From: Achromobacter deleyi
GTDB taxonomy: Bacteria > Pseudomonadota > Gammaproteobacteria > Burkholderiales > Burkholderiaceae_B
DNA: 64,000 bases
NCBI RefSeq assembly: GCF_016127315.1
Contig: NZ_CP065997.1
Location: 1,798,001 to 1,862,000, forward strand
Direction of reading: 5' to 3'
The notes beneath the pieces were generated by a model. The model saw only the letters and a list, made by a program, of their open reading frames with translations, was not told where the DNA came from and did not search any database. Made by a program: the position numbers and the translations under genes. The stretch's first letter is position 1; the number at the start of each line of letters is the position of its first letter. Positions 47,935 to 57,355 of this stretch are shown here, piece by piece.

Positions 47935-49726
47935 GTTGGTTTTCCCCGGTGTTCCGCAGGAAAACCTCTTCCCATAGGTTCTGCGCGATCAAGGCTCGGA
48001 TCTCACGAGTGTAGTTGTGGCTGCCGCTGATGTGATCGTCCAGCATCGATCCGAGGCGTTCAGGCTTGAACAGGGCCGGCAGATTCGATTTTTCGCCAAC
48101 CAGGTGGTCCCTGCAAAAATCAGCGAGCTCATTGCGGAACCAGTCGCCAACCGGCACCGTGAACATTTGTTTACGGCGGTACGCCAGATCATCTCCGATC
48201 ATCGGCGCGACTGCCTTCTTGTAGAGGTATTTGGTCACGCCGTCGCGCAGCTTCAGCGTGCCGGGCATGCGGAACGCGAATTCCATCATGCGGTAATCGA
48301 GGAAGGGCGTGCGCGCCTCGAGCGACTCCGCCATACCCATGCGGTCCGGCTTTACGAGGTTATTGCCGGACAGCAGCAGTTGCATGTCCAGAAACAAGGC
48401 CTGATTGATCCGGTCCTGGTGTGGGACCTGGGCCATGATGTCGCTCGCCATGGCGAACGAATCCACGTTGCTCAGGCGTTGCTGATCCGCTGGTCGATAC
48501 AGGTCGATCTTGGCTTCCGGCGAGAACAGGCTGATGCTGTCGAAATAGCGTCGGGTGAATGACGCCTGATCCAGCTCATCAATGCCGGGTTGCGAGAAGA
48601 AGCTTTGGTACTTGTCGTAGCCTGCGAACAGTTCGTCGCCGCCGTCGCCGGTCAGCACCACCTTGACGTGCTTTGCGGCAAGTTGGGAAACACGCCAAGT
48701 CGGCAGGAACGATACGTCCCCGTGAGGTTGGTCGCAGTACCAGGTTGCCTTGGGCCAACGATCAAGCATGTTGGGAGATACACGTTCCATCGTGTGCTGC
48801 GTGCCAAAGCGATCAGCTGCGGCTTGAGCGAAGGACGCTTCATCGTACCGGGGATCGTCAAAGCCGATGCAGAATGTCTGTACGGGGCGCGACATGTGGC
48901 GCGCCATCAGACCGACGACGCTGCTTGAGTCGACGCCGCCCGACAGGAACGCGCCGATTGGCACGTCGGAGCGCAGGCGAATGCGGACCGCATCGTCCAG
49001 GATGGCGTTGAATTCTTCGATCCAGTCGGATTCACTGCGGCCGTGCTGTGGCTGCACCTTGGCCAGATCCCACCACTGATGCACGGAACTGCCGGCGGCG
49101 CTGATTTTCATCCAATGTCCGGGCATCAGATGCCGCACGCCCTTGAACATGGTGTAAGGCGCGGGAACGTAGTTGTAGGTCAGATAGTGGTGCAGTGCCT
49201 CTTCGTCACGCACGGCCGGAATGCCCGCCAACAGCAAGGCCTTGATCTCCGACCCGAAAACCAGTCGCTTGCCTTGCTCGGCGATGTACAGCGGTTTGAC
49301 GCCGATTCGATCGCGGATCAGGTACATGGCCTGCTCGCGCTTATCCAGAATGGCGATCGCAAACATGCCGTTGAGTTTGCTTATGAACGAAATGCCCTCT
49401 GTTTCATACAGGCGAAGCAGTACCTCGGTATCGGAATGGGTGCGGCAGTGCACTCCCTTTGCCGCCAATTCCGCAGCGAGTTCGACGTGATTGAAAATCT
49501 CTCCGTTCTGGACCAGGATGATCTGGCCATCATCGGAGATAAAGGGTTGATGCCCATCTTTGACATCAATAATCGAAAGACGACAGTTCCCCAGTGCGGC
49601 GCCAGCCTCGGCATGCACGCCATTCTCATCCGGCCCGCGATGGTGCAGTACCTTCGCCATGGCGGAAAGCGTGTCTGCGCTGAGACTTGCCTTGTCTCGG
49701 TCGAAATAGCCAAAAATGCCGCACAT
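47924..49726 (-). CDS. asnB: Asparagine synthetase-like amidotransferase (AsnB family)
   Basis: 600 residues, full length. The N-terminal class II glutaminase domain uses Cys2 (MCGIFGYFD) and RLSIIDV, and the C-terminal synthetase domain has the ATP pyrophosphatase loop LSGGVDSS (262-268). AsnB makes asparagine, but homologues inside O-antigen loci (for example WbpS) amidate sugar uronic acids. Given its place between flippase and sugar transferase, I infer the latter role here. Confidence 0.9.
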   Translation of the reverse strand: MCGIFGYFDRDKASLSADTLSAMAKVLHHRGPDENGVHAEAGAALGNCRLSIIDVKDGHQPFISDDGQIILVQNGEIFNHVELAAELAAKGVHCRTHSDTEVLLRLYETEGISFISKLNGMFAIAILDKREQAMYLIRDRIGVKPLYIAEQGKRLVFGSEIKALLLAGIPAVRDEEALHHYLTYNYVPAPYTMFKGVRHLMPGHWMKISAAGSSVHQWWDLAKVQPQHGRSESDWIEEFNAILDDAVRIRLRSDVPIGAFLSGGVDSSSVVGLMARHMSRPVQTFCIGFDDPRYDEASFAQAAADRFGTQHTMERVSPNMLDRWPKATWYCDQPHGDVSFLPTWRVSQLAAKHVKVVLTGDGGDELFAGYDKYQSFFSQPGIDELDQASFTRRYFDSISLFSPEAKIDLYRPADQQRLSNVDSFAMASDIMAQVPHQDRINQALFLDMQLLLSGNNLVKPDRMGMAESLEARTPFLDYRMMEFAFRMPGTLKLRDGVTKYLYKKAVAPMIGDDLAYRRKQMFTVPVGDWFRNELADFCRDHLVGEKSNLPALFKPERLGSMLDDHISGSHNYTREIRALIAQNLWEEVFLRNTGENQRAG

Positions 49727-49763
49727 TTATTTGATTCCTATCAGGGTTTCAGGGTCGGCATTT

Positions 49764-51251
49764 TCAGCGCCTGACTAGAGATTTAAGATTTGGTATGCCG
49801 ACGCAAAGATTCACGGCGAGGACCGCGAGGCCGGCCAGCGCAATCCAGCCGAGCAGCATCCAGTGCGGCAGGGAGAGGTAAGTCTGGATGGTGGCAAGCA
49901 TCGCAAAGACGGCAGATGACAGCACGATCGCAAGCACGACTCGCGAGTCGAATACTCCGTTGTTGCCCCAGAGTTTCGGGCCGGTTGCAATCCATAGGCA
50001 AACCGTCATCACTGCGTAGGTCGCGTTAAGTATAAGCATAACGGAGCCAACGGCGAGGCCGCCTGCGAACCAGGCCATGGCGATGGCCATCGCGCCAACA
50101 CACAACCCGCTTATCCACATAGGGACGTGGGTGCGCTTTTGCGCGTTCAGGGCTGTGGCGAGCATATAGCACGCTCCTTGCAACGGCAAGGACAAGAAGC
50201 CGATTCCCGCCAAGGTGCCGAGATCGTCGAGTTCCTTGCCGGACAGGCTGCCGCTCTGGCCATAGACGAGCGATGCGAGGGGTAGTGCGTACCACGCGCA
50301 GATCAGCGTGATCGACACAGACAGCAGGATCGTCAGACGCAGCGCCTGCCCCAGCAAAGCATACCCTTCGGGAGATCGGATGGAAGCGGCGAAGTGCTTC
50401 GATAGCCTGGGGAACGTGATGGACGCGATCAGCGTGATGAATACGGATAGTGGGAGTTCGACCAGCTTGCTGGCGTAGTTGAAGATGGCGACGCCTCCTT
50501 CGCCGCTGGCAGAGGCGTAGGCGCGCGCAAGCACGGGTACCGCCAGCAGGATGCTGCTGGACAGGAGTGCCTGGAAGTAGCGGGTCAACAGGGCGCGGTT
50601 TATCAGCCAGTCGGCCCAGATATTGCGCGGCCTTTCCCGGGGGATATTCGCCAATTGCGCGGCCCAGCGGAAAAACGCGCCGGCGTTGATGGCGAGGGCC
50701 AGGGCCACGATCAACGATGTGTTCATGCCGGGGACCAATAAAACGGCGATGATGCACGTGTTGAAAATCAGTGTGCCAAGCCCGCTGGAGAGGAACCGTT
50801 CGTTGGCTTGTAGATAGGCGGTTGTCGTGCCGGCCAGAGCGCTCAGCGGAATGGCCCACGCCATGATCCGCATCGCGACCGCGCCGTCGTCATAGGCCTG
50901 TGCGACAAGGCCCGGACCGAGCAAGCCGAGAACCTGGATTGGAAACGACGCGATCAGCAGGGCGAGCATGCCGAACAGGCCGCCGATCACCAGGGAGGAT
51001 TGCACGAACAAGTTCGCCGCGCGCGTTTTGTCCAGGCTCTTGAATTCTGGGACGAGTGCTCCTGCAAGCCCTCCAGCGAGCAGCAGATTGACCAGCAGGT
51101 CGGGCAGGGTCAGTACCAGCACCGCGGCATCTGCTTGGGCGGTGGCGCCGAAGTGGGAGGCAAGAACGATTTCGCGCAGGAAGCCTGTAATGCGTCCCGC
51201 CAAGATGGCGACGGACAGGACTACTCCCATTCGTATCAGGCTTTTGCCCAT
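49764..51251 (-). CDS. MurJ/Wzx-like lipid-linked oligosaccharide flippase
   Basis: 495 residues, about 14 helices of the MOP flippase superfamily, MviN/MurJ branch: GRITGFLREIVLASHFGA and DLLVNLLLAGGLAGALVPEF match the MurJ N-terminal motifs. It lies in a polysaccharide operon, so the likely cargo is the undecaprenyl-linked repeat unit and not lipid II. asnB follows after 37 bp. The ATG at 51251 gives the expected N-terminus. Confidence 0.87.
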   Translation of the reverse strand: MGKSLIRMGVVLSVAILAGRITGFLREIVLASHFGATAQADAAVLVLTLPDLLVNLLLAGGLAGALVPEFKSLDKTRAANLFVQSSLVIGGLFGMLALLIASFPIQVLGLLGPGLVAQAYDDGAVAMRIMAWAIPLSALAGTTTAYLQANERFLSSGLGTLIFNTCIIAVLLVPGMNTSLIVALALAINAGAFFRWAAQLANIPRERPRNIWADWLINRALLTRYFQALLSSSILLAVPVLARAYASASGEGGVAIFNYASKLVELPLSVFITLIASITFPRLSKHFAASIRSPEGYALLGQALRLTILLSVSITLICAWYALPLASLVYGQSGSLSGKELDDLGTLAGIGFLSLPLQGACYMLATALNAQKRTHVPMWISGLCVGAMAIAMAWFAGGLAVGSVMLILNATYAVMTVCLWIATGPKLWGNNGVFDSRVVLAIVLSSAVFAMLATIQTYLSLPHWMLLGWIALAGLAVLAVNLCVGIPNLKSLVRR

Positions 51252-51284
51252 CGAGTGTCGTGGTGCGAGGCGGCGTTGTTAGGG

Positions 51285-52127
51285 CTAGGATGCCGAGCCG
51301 GCAGCGGCAGCGGCAATTTGCTTCTGCGAGACAATGTCATCCACGATGCGCCGCAGGCGCAGCCGGTTTTCATCCACCAATGCGGGCGATGCCTCGAATT
51401 GGGCGATGGCCTGGTTCAGCTTGCCGATTTCGTGTTCAAAGTCCATGTTGGACTTGAGCTCGTCGAGGCTCTGCGCCATCCGGTGGAAGGTGCGCGACAG
51501 AATGACGCTGGATGAGCCGAGGCGGACGTGTTCACCGAGGATGACCTCGGCGGGCAATTGTCCTTCGCCGACTCGGGCAATGCCTCCAATGCCGAAGGGG
51601 AGACCCTGGCGGCGTACGATGGCGGCCAGTTCGTCGATGAGGCCACTGGCCAGCGGCTCGAACATGAAGGTACAGCCTAGCTCAAGATGCAGATCGTTGA
51701 GCCCGATATGGAGTTCGGATACGCCGGCGATCTCGACGATTTCGGCGAGCGCGCGCGTGGCGCCCACGGTTTCCAACAGGGGAATCAGGCGGGCACGGCC
51801 GTCGATCCATTGACTGACCTGGCGGACCGCAGCCGCGTCCGCGAACATCGGAAGCATGATGATGTCGGCGCCTCGCATCAAGACCTGCTCAATTTCCTCC
51901 TGGGTATTGCCGTCCAGGGGATTGATGCGTACCAGCAGGTCTGAGTCGGGAGCCGCTTGCCGGATGGTGTCCACGTCGCTTAGCGTGTGGCGGCTGATGA
52001 CAGTGTTCAAATGACCCTGGCGGGCCAGTTTTCCTGTGAACTCAAGATCGACAAACACACGACTTACTCCGTGTTTGACGACGTACCGGGCGATGTCCGG
52101 CAAGTTCGTGATCAGCATGTAGTTCAT
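51285..52127 (-). CDS. HpcH/HpaI aldolase family protein in polysaccharide operon
   Basis: 280 residues from the ATG at 52127. TIM-barrel class II pyruvate aldolase type: VFVDLEFTGK, PLLETVGATRAL (metal Glu) and ELHIGLNDLHLELG (metal Asp). Family members split or make 2-keto-3-deoxy acids using pyruvate or phosphoenolpyruvate. As first gene of the leftward glycan operon it could make or degrade an unusual acidic sugar precursor. In-frame ATG (52175) and TTG (52199) extensions exist but look non-conserved. Confidence 0.82.
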   Translation of the reverse strand: MNYMLITNLPDIARYVVKHGVSRVFVDLEFTGKLARQGHLNTVISRHTLSDVDTIRQAAPDSDLLVRINPLDGNTQEEIEQVLMRGADIIMLPMFADAAAVRQVSQWIDGRARLIPLLETVGATRALAEIVEIAGVSELHIGLNDLHLELGCTFMFEPLASGLIDELAAIVRRQGLPFGIGGIARVGEGQLPAEVILGEHVRLGSSSVILSRTFHRMAQSLDELKSNMDFEHEIGKLNQAIAQFEASPALVDENRLRLRRIVDDIVSQKQIAAAAAGSAS

Positions 52128-52237
52128 CGTGGTCCACCCGTCTATAGCGGCCAGAGTGTACACTATCCTGCCCATAAGTGCGTTTTCAGCCAGATACAAA
52201 TTGGTATATTTCTGATTAGTGGAACCAATGAATAACT

Positions 52238-53335
52238 ATGAGTAGATCAAGCCAGTTCCTCGCTTCGGAAGAAACTCCCGATCTCAATTTTCGACAAACC
52301 ATGTTCCGACTCGGTCTGGTGCTTGTCGTATTGTGCATCGGGTTTTATATCGTGGGAGCAAGTGGTTCCAGCAGTCTGCGCCCTCGTCTGGTGCTGCATT
52401 ATCTGTTCACTTCTACACCTGCTGCGATCTCCAGCTACGCCAGCTACTATTTCTACAATGTCCTGGAAAAATATGATTTTTGGGGGGTAGTGGCGTCCGT
52501 GGGTTTTCTGATGATTATCGGAATTGCCACTGCCTTGCTGGTGTTCGAGATTTTCTACTACTGGTGGAAACGGGGCGATTTCAGGGTTGGAATGCGGGAA
52601 ACGTCGCTGTATCGATTTGCGTTCGGCGACAAGAGCGAACGGACCGATCTCTATCTGTTCCTGTATTACGCGCTATCGCTTGATGGGTTGGTGGTCATGG
52701 CGTTGGGCTTGTTGGGGCCCTTTATTATTTTTGGAATTCTGGTCAATAACGTCCAGATCGGCATCGGGCAATATATGCCGTCGTGGGCGGCATTTCTGGT
52801 ATTCATCCTGGTCGCGGATTTCCTGGCGTATTGGTTTCACCGCTTCGCTCACACAACGACCTCGCTTTGGGAACTGCACAAGTTTCACCATTCCGCACTC
52901 AGCATGAATCTGCTGACTGCGCACAGGAATCACCCATTCGAAGTGGCGATGCAGTATCCGCTGCGCGCGATTCCGTTGATTCTGGTCGGGCCCAGTATTC
53001 CGGAGTATGTGGTCTACACAATGATTCACCACGCGGTGATTCTATTGCAGCATTCCAATTTCAATGTCGGCTTCGGCTGGTTTGGCCGGATTATCGTGTC
53101 GCCGCGCTTTCACCTGTTGCACCATTCGTCCAAGCCTGAACATTTCGATCAAAACTATGCTGTGGTGTTCTCGTTCTGGGATGACTTGTTTGGCACAAGG
53201 TACAAAGGGAAGGACATCGATCCCGTTTATGGTGTGACAGACAACTATTTTAACCGGCGGGGATTCGGTTTTGATATGTGGGCGCCATTCAAGCGCTTCT
53301 GGCGAGGAATCTTCCGTAAGCCCGTCAAGGTTTAG
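52238..53335 (+). CDS. Sterol desaturase/fatty acid hydroxylase family protein in glycan locus
   Basis: 365 residues with several membrane helices and the histidine clusters FHRFAH, HKFHHSALSMN and HLLHHSSKPEHFDQNY of membrane di-iron oxygenases. Longer than the cassette enzyme at 31.6 kb and not closely similar. Low GC at its start (21 G/C in bases 52201-52260) suggests transfer. A five-codon reading frame (52228-52245) overlaps the start codon. Possible role: hydroxylating a lipid or acyl group of the surface glycan. Confidence 0.82.
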   Translation: MSRSSQFLASEETPDLNFRQTMFRLGLVLVVLCIGFYIVGASGSSSLRPRLVLHYLFTSTPAAISSYASYYFYNVLEKYDFWGVVASVGFLMIIGIATALLVFEIFYYWWKRGDFRVGMRETSLYRFAFGDKSERTDLYLFLYYALSLDGLVVMALGLLGPFIIFGILVNNVQIGIGQYMPSWAAFLVFILVADFLAYWFHRFAHTTTSLWELHKFHHSALSMNLLTAHRNHPFEVAMQYPLRAIPLILVGPSIPEYVVYTMIHHAVILLQHSNFNVGFGWFGRIIVSPRFHLLHHSSKPEHFDQNYAVVFSFWDDLFGTRYKGKDIDPVYGVTDNYFNRRGFGFDMWAPFKRFWRGIFRKPVKV

Positions 53336-53384
53336 GGAACACCGGCTCCCGATGCAGGCAGCGCGCGGGAGCCGGTTTGATCGC

Positions 53385-54554
53385 TTACTTCGGCTGCATA
53401 TCAGCTGTAGCGCGGCGGGAAGGGGCGTCAGGGCGCGTTGAGTAGCGCTTGAGTCGCAAGGCGGGTTTCTCCACCAGGTACCAGGACAACAGGCCCGCTG
53501 CGATGCTGAACGCGACCGAGATCCATGCGCCCGCAACGGGCGAAACTTTGCCGTTCAGGTAGTAGTACGCCATCTGCTGCAGCGGTGTGGAATATATGTA
53601 TACACCGTAGGAGATGTCTCCCATCCGGTGGATGGCATCGGCCAGTTGCGAATGGCGGACTCCAATGGCCATCACGATATATGGCAGCGCGATGAAGTGC
53701 ACGGGATAGTAGGCGCTGGTCTTGAAAGTCAGTATATAAACAACAGCCAAGATCGCCGCGACTTCAAGTCGCAAGAAGCGCAAGGGGATCCAATTGAATA
53801 ATGCCCCTATGAAAAAGAAGGCGATGAAGCGTGCTGCATTCACGGGTTGAAAATACAGCCAGAAGAAATAATCTTCTTTATTGTTGTTGATCGATTGCAT
53901 CGCATACCAAAGCGTCTTGTCATTGGTCGCCGTACCAATGAGAAAATAGGCTGCGGTAATGATGGCCAGGGCGAGGGCGTACGGCCACTTGCGACCCCTG
54001 ACAAACAGCAAGGCTATCGCGATGAGATAAGCCGAGAACTCGATGCTGAGCGTCCAGATAGAACCGTTGACGGTGAAGGGCCGGGGCTGGCCTTCGAAAA
54101 CGCCGGGCAGCACGGTTTGCAGCGGAAACAGGAAAATATTCAGCAGATAGAGCCACGTGCGCTCGTGGGACAAATAGCTTGCCAGGGGCAGGCTTGTGAC
54201 CATCGGGCCCAGGATCAAGGCGCTCCATAGCATGCAGACGATCAGGCCGGGGAAGATGCGCACTGAACGATTGACGATGTAGCCGCCAATGGTGGGCGAG
54301 GCAAGCAAGCTACGCGTTACCAGAAAGCCGCTGATCACGAAGAAGGTGATCACACCGACGGTGGCCAGGTCGTCATAGCCGGACCACTGCAACACAGGAC
54401 AGGGGCCAAGGGCGAAGATGCGCAAAACATGGGAGTACACGACCATGAACGCCGCGGCAAGGCGCAGTACGTCGAAGTTGTTGCGTGACGGCAGAGCAAC
54501 CAGGGCGTCCCTGGGATGGGCTGCGGAGCCGGCGCTCAGAGCGAAAGTCATCAT
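53385..54554 (-). CDS. Acyltransferase family 3 membrane protein
   Basis: 389 residues, about ten helices. Starts FDVLRLAAAFMVVYSHVLRI with the conserved His and Arg of acyltransferase-3 (OafA/NodX/WecH) proteins, and later RSVRIFPGLIV. These move acetyl or other acyl groups onto O-antigen or exopolysaccharide sugars. It is divergent from the rightward glycan operon. Two adjacent Met codons start the frame. Confidence 0.88.
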   Translation of the reverse strand: MMTFALSAGSAAHPRDALVALPSRNNFDVLRLAAAFMVVYSHVLRIFALGPCPVLQWSGYDDLATVGVITFFVISGFLVTRSLLASPTIGGYIVNRSVRIFPGLIVCMLWSALILGPMVTSLPLASYLSHERTWLYLLNIFLFPLQTVLPGVFEGQPRPFTVNGSIWTLSIEFSAYLIAIALLFVRGRKWPYALALAIITAAYFLIGTATNDKTLWYAMQSINNNKEDYFFWLYFQPVNAARFIAFFFIGALFNWIPLRFLRLEVAAILAVVYILTFKTSAYYPVHFIALPYIVMAIGVRHSQLADAIHRMGDISYGVYIYSTPLQQMAYYYLNGKVSPVAGAWISVAFSIAAGLLSWYLVEKPALRLKRYSTRPDAPSRRATADMQPK

Positions 54555-54654
54555 GTCATTGATTGAAATGGTGGGGTGCGACGGAAGTGCGCAATTTTTG
54601 CACAGGTAGGGGCGGCATGGGCGGTTTTGAGTGTGGCTTGCCCGGGCATCGCAC

Positions 54655-54660
54655 TATAAT
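54655..54660 (+). promoter_or_regulatory. Consensus -10 box of the rightward glycan operon
   Basis: TATAAT, 40 bases before the first ATG at 54700. No good -35 box is found at 16-18 bp (TGTGGC at 54632), so the promoter may need an activator. Confidence 0.5.
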
Positions 54661-54699
54661 GTTCCCCTACCTACATTGGCTACTGCCGCGAAATTATCC

Positions 54700-56025
54700 A
54701 TGAAAAATAACGCCACGTTACATGTCGTGCACTGCATTGACACAGAGGGCCCGCTCGATGAGAGCCTTGCGGATACCTTTGTTCGCCTGCGGCAGTTGTT
54801 TAACGTGGTGCTTCCCCCCACGCGTGAGAATCTGATCAAGCTGCAGCAGCGCCAGATTCCGCTGGATGGCCTGGAAGACGAGGTCGCCAAGGTCGTTTCG
54901 CCCTCGTTGATGGCCTATAACCGCACTTGGCATGACGTGGGCGCGATGCTTGATGATTGCATGAGCGCACCTTTTCGCAACCAGATGGTCGATGATTTTG
55001 GCCGTGGTTGGGTCTATAGCTGGCATTGCATGGACCACTTGGGATTGAATGAGAATCCGCGGCGTAAGGATTTTGGGTACGGAAATATTTTTCGCTACTA
55101 CCAGGACAAAATACGCGAGACGAATTCCGAGCTCGACGAAATTGATTGGCATTTTCACCCGCTGTCATTGACTCGACATCCACTTCATGCCGCAACGTCT
55201 TTCGCAAATAGTATGGATATTTTGATGCCTACTATTGCGCGACGCATTATAGATAACCACTGGTTCCCCACTACCAACCGGCCCGGTTTCCATGCCGAGC
55301 GCCCGGACTCGCATCTGTTTTTCGAGCAGTGGATCCCCTTTGACTATGCCAGCCAGTCGCATGAGTCGGCGATCTCGGCTCAGCGTGATACCCAGCTTGG
55401 TCGGTTCGGTGATTGGTCCCGTGCTCCTGCGGATTGGCTTGGTTATCATCCGAGCCATGACGACTATCAGATCCCCGGAAGCTGCCGGCGCTGGATTTTT
55501 CGGTGTCTGAATCTGGGAACGCGCTTGCGGGTAATGCAGATCGAACATGTGCGAGATGCCTTCAGGCAGGCGAGTGAGAATGGATCGGCGATTCTTGCCT
55601 TTGCCGATCACGATTATCGGGATATTCGGCCGGATGTCCAAACCTTGCGCGCCATGTTGCAAGAGGTGCGTGCCGAGTTTCCCGACGTGAAAATACGTTT
55701 TTCTGGTGCCCATGAGGCGGCCCAGGCGCACGTCAGTGCTGAAAGCGAATCAATACAGCCGTTGGAGCTTGCGCTTCGGGTGGAAAATAATCGCGTTTAC
55801 GTGAACGTGGTTGCGGGACAGGTCTTCGGTCCGCAACCATTCCTTGCGTTGCGCACGCGTGATGGGCGCTATTTTCACGACAATTTTGATGTCATCACGC
55901 CGAAGTCCGAATGGACTTATGTGCTGGACGACCAGACAATGATGTTGCAGAGTCTGTCGCACATTGGCGTGGGAGCGGCGGGTCGCTTTGGTGGATACCA
56001 CGTAGCGTTACATACGGTTGTATGA
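54700..56025 (+). CDS. Uncharacterised polysaccharide-locus protein, deacetylase-like
   Basis: 441 residues, no signal peptide. It starts ATLHVVHCIDTEGPL, recalling the D-T-E start of polysaccharide-deacetylase-like (NodB-fold) domains, and has WHFHPLSLTRHP and FADHDYRDIRPD as further His/Asp-rich segments. A C-terminal domain of about 75 residues is beta-rich. I infer a sugar deacetylase or related hydrolase but am not sure. The ATG at 54700 is preferred over upstream GTG. Confidence 0.65.
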   Translation: MKNNATLHVVHCIDTEGPLDESLADTFVRLRQLFNVVLPPTRENLIKLQQRQIPLDGLEDEVAKVVSPSLMAYNRTWHDVGAMLDDCMSAPFRNQMVDDFGRGWVYSWHCMDHLGLNENPRRKDFGYGNIFRYYQDKIRETNSELDEIDWHFHPLSLTRHPLHAATSFANSMDILMPTIARRIIDNHWFPTTNRPGFHAERPDSHLFFEQWIPFDYASQSHESAISAQRDTQLGRFGDWSRAPADWLGYHPSHDDYQIPGSCRRWIFRCLNLGTRLRVMQIEHVRDAFRQASENGSAILAFADHDYRDIRPDVQTLRAMLQEVRAEFPDVKIRFSGAHEAAQAHVSAESESIQPLELALRVENNRVYVNVVAGQVFGPQPFLALRTRDGRYFHDNFDVITPKSEWTYVLDDQTMMLQSLSHIGVGAAGRFGGYHVALHTVV

Positions 56026-56113
56026 TGCAGCGCGGAAATCTTGTTCGGACCTCATAATTCAGCCGAACAAACGATTCGAGCAGATTCGAAACGTTGATAC
56101 TGACCCAGAGATA

Positions 56114-57355
56114 ATGAAAGTATTCTTGGTGTTTTACGGAGGGGGCCATGTCACCGCCGCCATTCCGCTTATCCGCTCGCTGAAAAACAGAGGTCACGAG
56201 GTTGTGCCGCTCGCTTTGACGACTGCATCCGCGGTGTTGAGCCGATTGGGCATCGCGCATCGGACGGTCCGTGACTATGTGGATGCGACCGACGCTCGGG
56301 TCGCGTTGTATGGTGGCAAGCTGGCCGAGAGGCACCATACGGAAGGCAAGGGCATTCCGAAGGAAGAGTCCATTGCCTACCTTGGCGCCTCGATGCGGGA
56401 TCTGGTCGATGAGATCGGAGAGCCCGCGGCTTGGGCTGCTTATGAAGAGCGTGGTCTCAATGCATTTTCACCCGTGGCCACCGCCAGCCGCATTCTCAAA
56501 TCGGAACAGCCCGACTGGGTAGTGGCGACCGCTTCGCCGCGCATGGAATCCGCGCTATTGCGGGCGGCCTGCCAGCTGCATATTCCCAGCATCTGCGTCA
56601 TCGATCTTTTTGCCATCCTTGAGTTGCCTTGGTTGCGCCGCCCTGACAACGGGCACCTGCTGACGGTCTATTCGCAGACCGTGGTCGATCGCCTGGTGGA
56701 GGCCGGGCGGATGCGCGAACGTATTTTCGTGACTGGCAATCCGGCATTCGATGCGCTCAATGATCCCGAATTGCAGCAGCTGGGTGCGCAATGGCGCCAT
56801 CGGCATGGAGTCGCGGATCAAGAAAAGCTCATTCTCTGGGCGGAGCAGCCCGAACCGTTGAATCCCGAATTGCCCCGGCGGGTGAGGGCGTTCCTCGCTG
56901 AACTTTGCGCACGGCGCGCAGGGTGGCGTCTGGTTGTACGACTGCACCCCAGCAGTACTGATCCGCGTGGTGAGGTTATTCCCGAAGGGGCGTTGCATAG
57001 CCCTGCGGAAGATGCGTTGCCGGTGGTGGCGGCCGCGGCGGATGCCGTTGTCACGCTTACGTCCACGGTGGCGATGGAGATGCTGCTGACGGGTAAGCCC
57101 GCCATCATCCTGCAGTTGTCCCAATACGATGAGTTGGTAAGCTACAGCGAAGCGGACGGCGCACTGGTGCTTGGCGATTTGCAGGAAGTCGGTCAAGGTC
57201 TGGAACAGGTGCTGAATGACACGCCGCTTGCCCGGAAACTCTCCGCGGCCCGCAAGACCTTGCCGCCGCCAGGAAACGCGGCCGAGCGTGTCTGCGACGT
57301 GCTTGAAAATGAACATGCGAAGACTCTCGCCGAGATTCGAGAGGCCCGTATATGA
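56114..57355 (+). CDS. GT-B fold glycosyl- or glycerophosphotransferase-like protein
   Basis: 413 residues. N-terminal MKVFLVFYGGGHVTAAIPLIR resembles UDP-sugar GT-B enzymes; the C-terminal half has VVRLHPSS and LTSTVAMEMLLTGKPAIIL, shared by CDP-glycerol glycerophosphotransferases and UDP-GlcNAc 2-epimerases. Cytoplasmic. Its stop overlaps the next start by four bases. The frame runs back to 56018, but the ATG at 56114 begins the fold. Confidence 0.75.
   Translation: MKVFLVFYGGGHVTAAIPLIRSLKNRGHEVVPLALTTASAVLSRLGIAHRTVRDYVDATDARVALYGGKLAERHHTEGKGIPKEESIAYLGASMRDLVDEIGEPAAWAAYEERGLNAFSPVATASRILKSEQPDWVVATASPRMESALLRAACQLHIPSICVIDLFAILELPWLRRPDNGHLLTVYSQTVVDRLVEAGRMRERIFVTGNPAFDALNDPELQQLGAQWRHRHGVADQEKLILWAEQPEPLNPELPRRVRAFLAELCARRAGWRLVVRLHPSSTDPRGEVIPEGALHSPAEDALPVVAAAADAVVTLTSTVAMEMLLTGKPAIILQLSQYDELVSYSEADGALVLGDLQEVGQGLEQVLNDTPLARKLSAARKTLPPPGNAAERVCDVLENEHAKTLAEIREARI

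Noticed and set aside
47417..48030. Plus-strand frames opposite the sugar transferase
   Set aside because: No motif, and the opposite strand carries a complete phosphoglycosyl transferase with all signature motifs.
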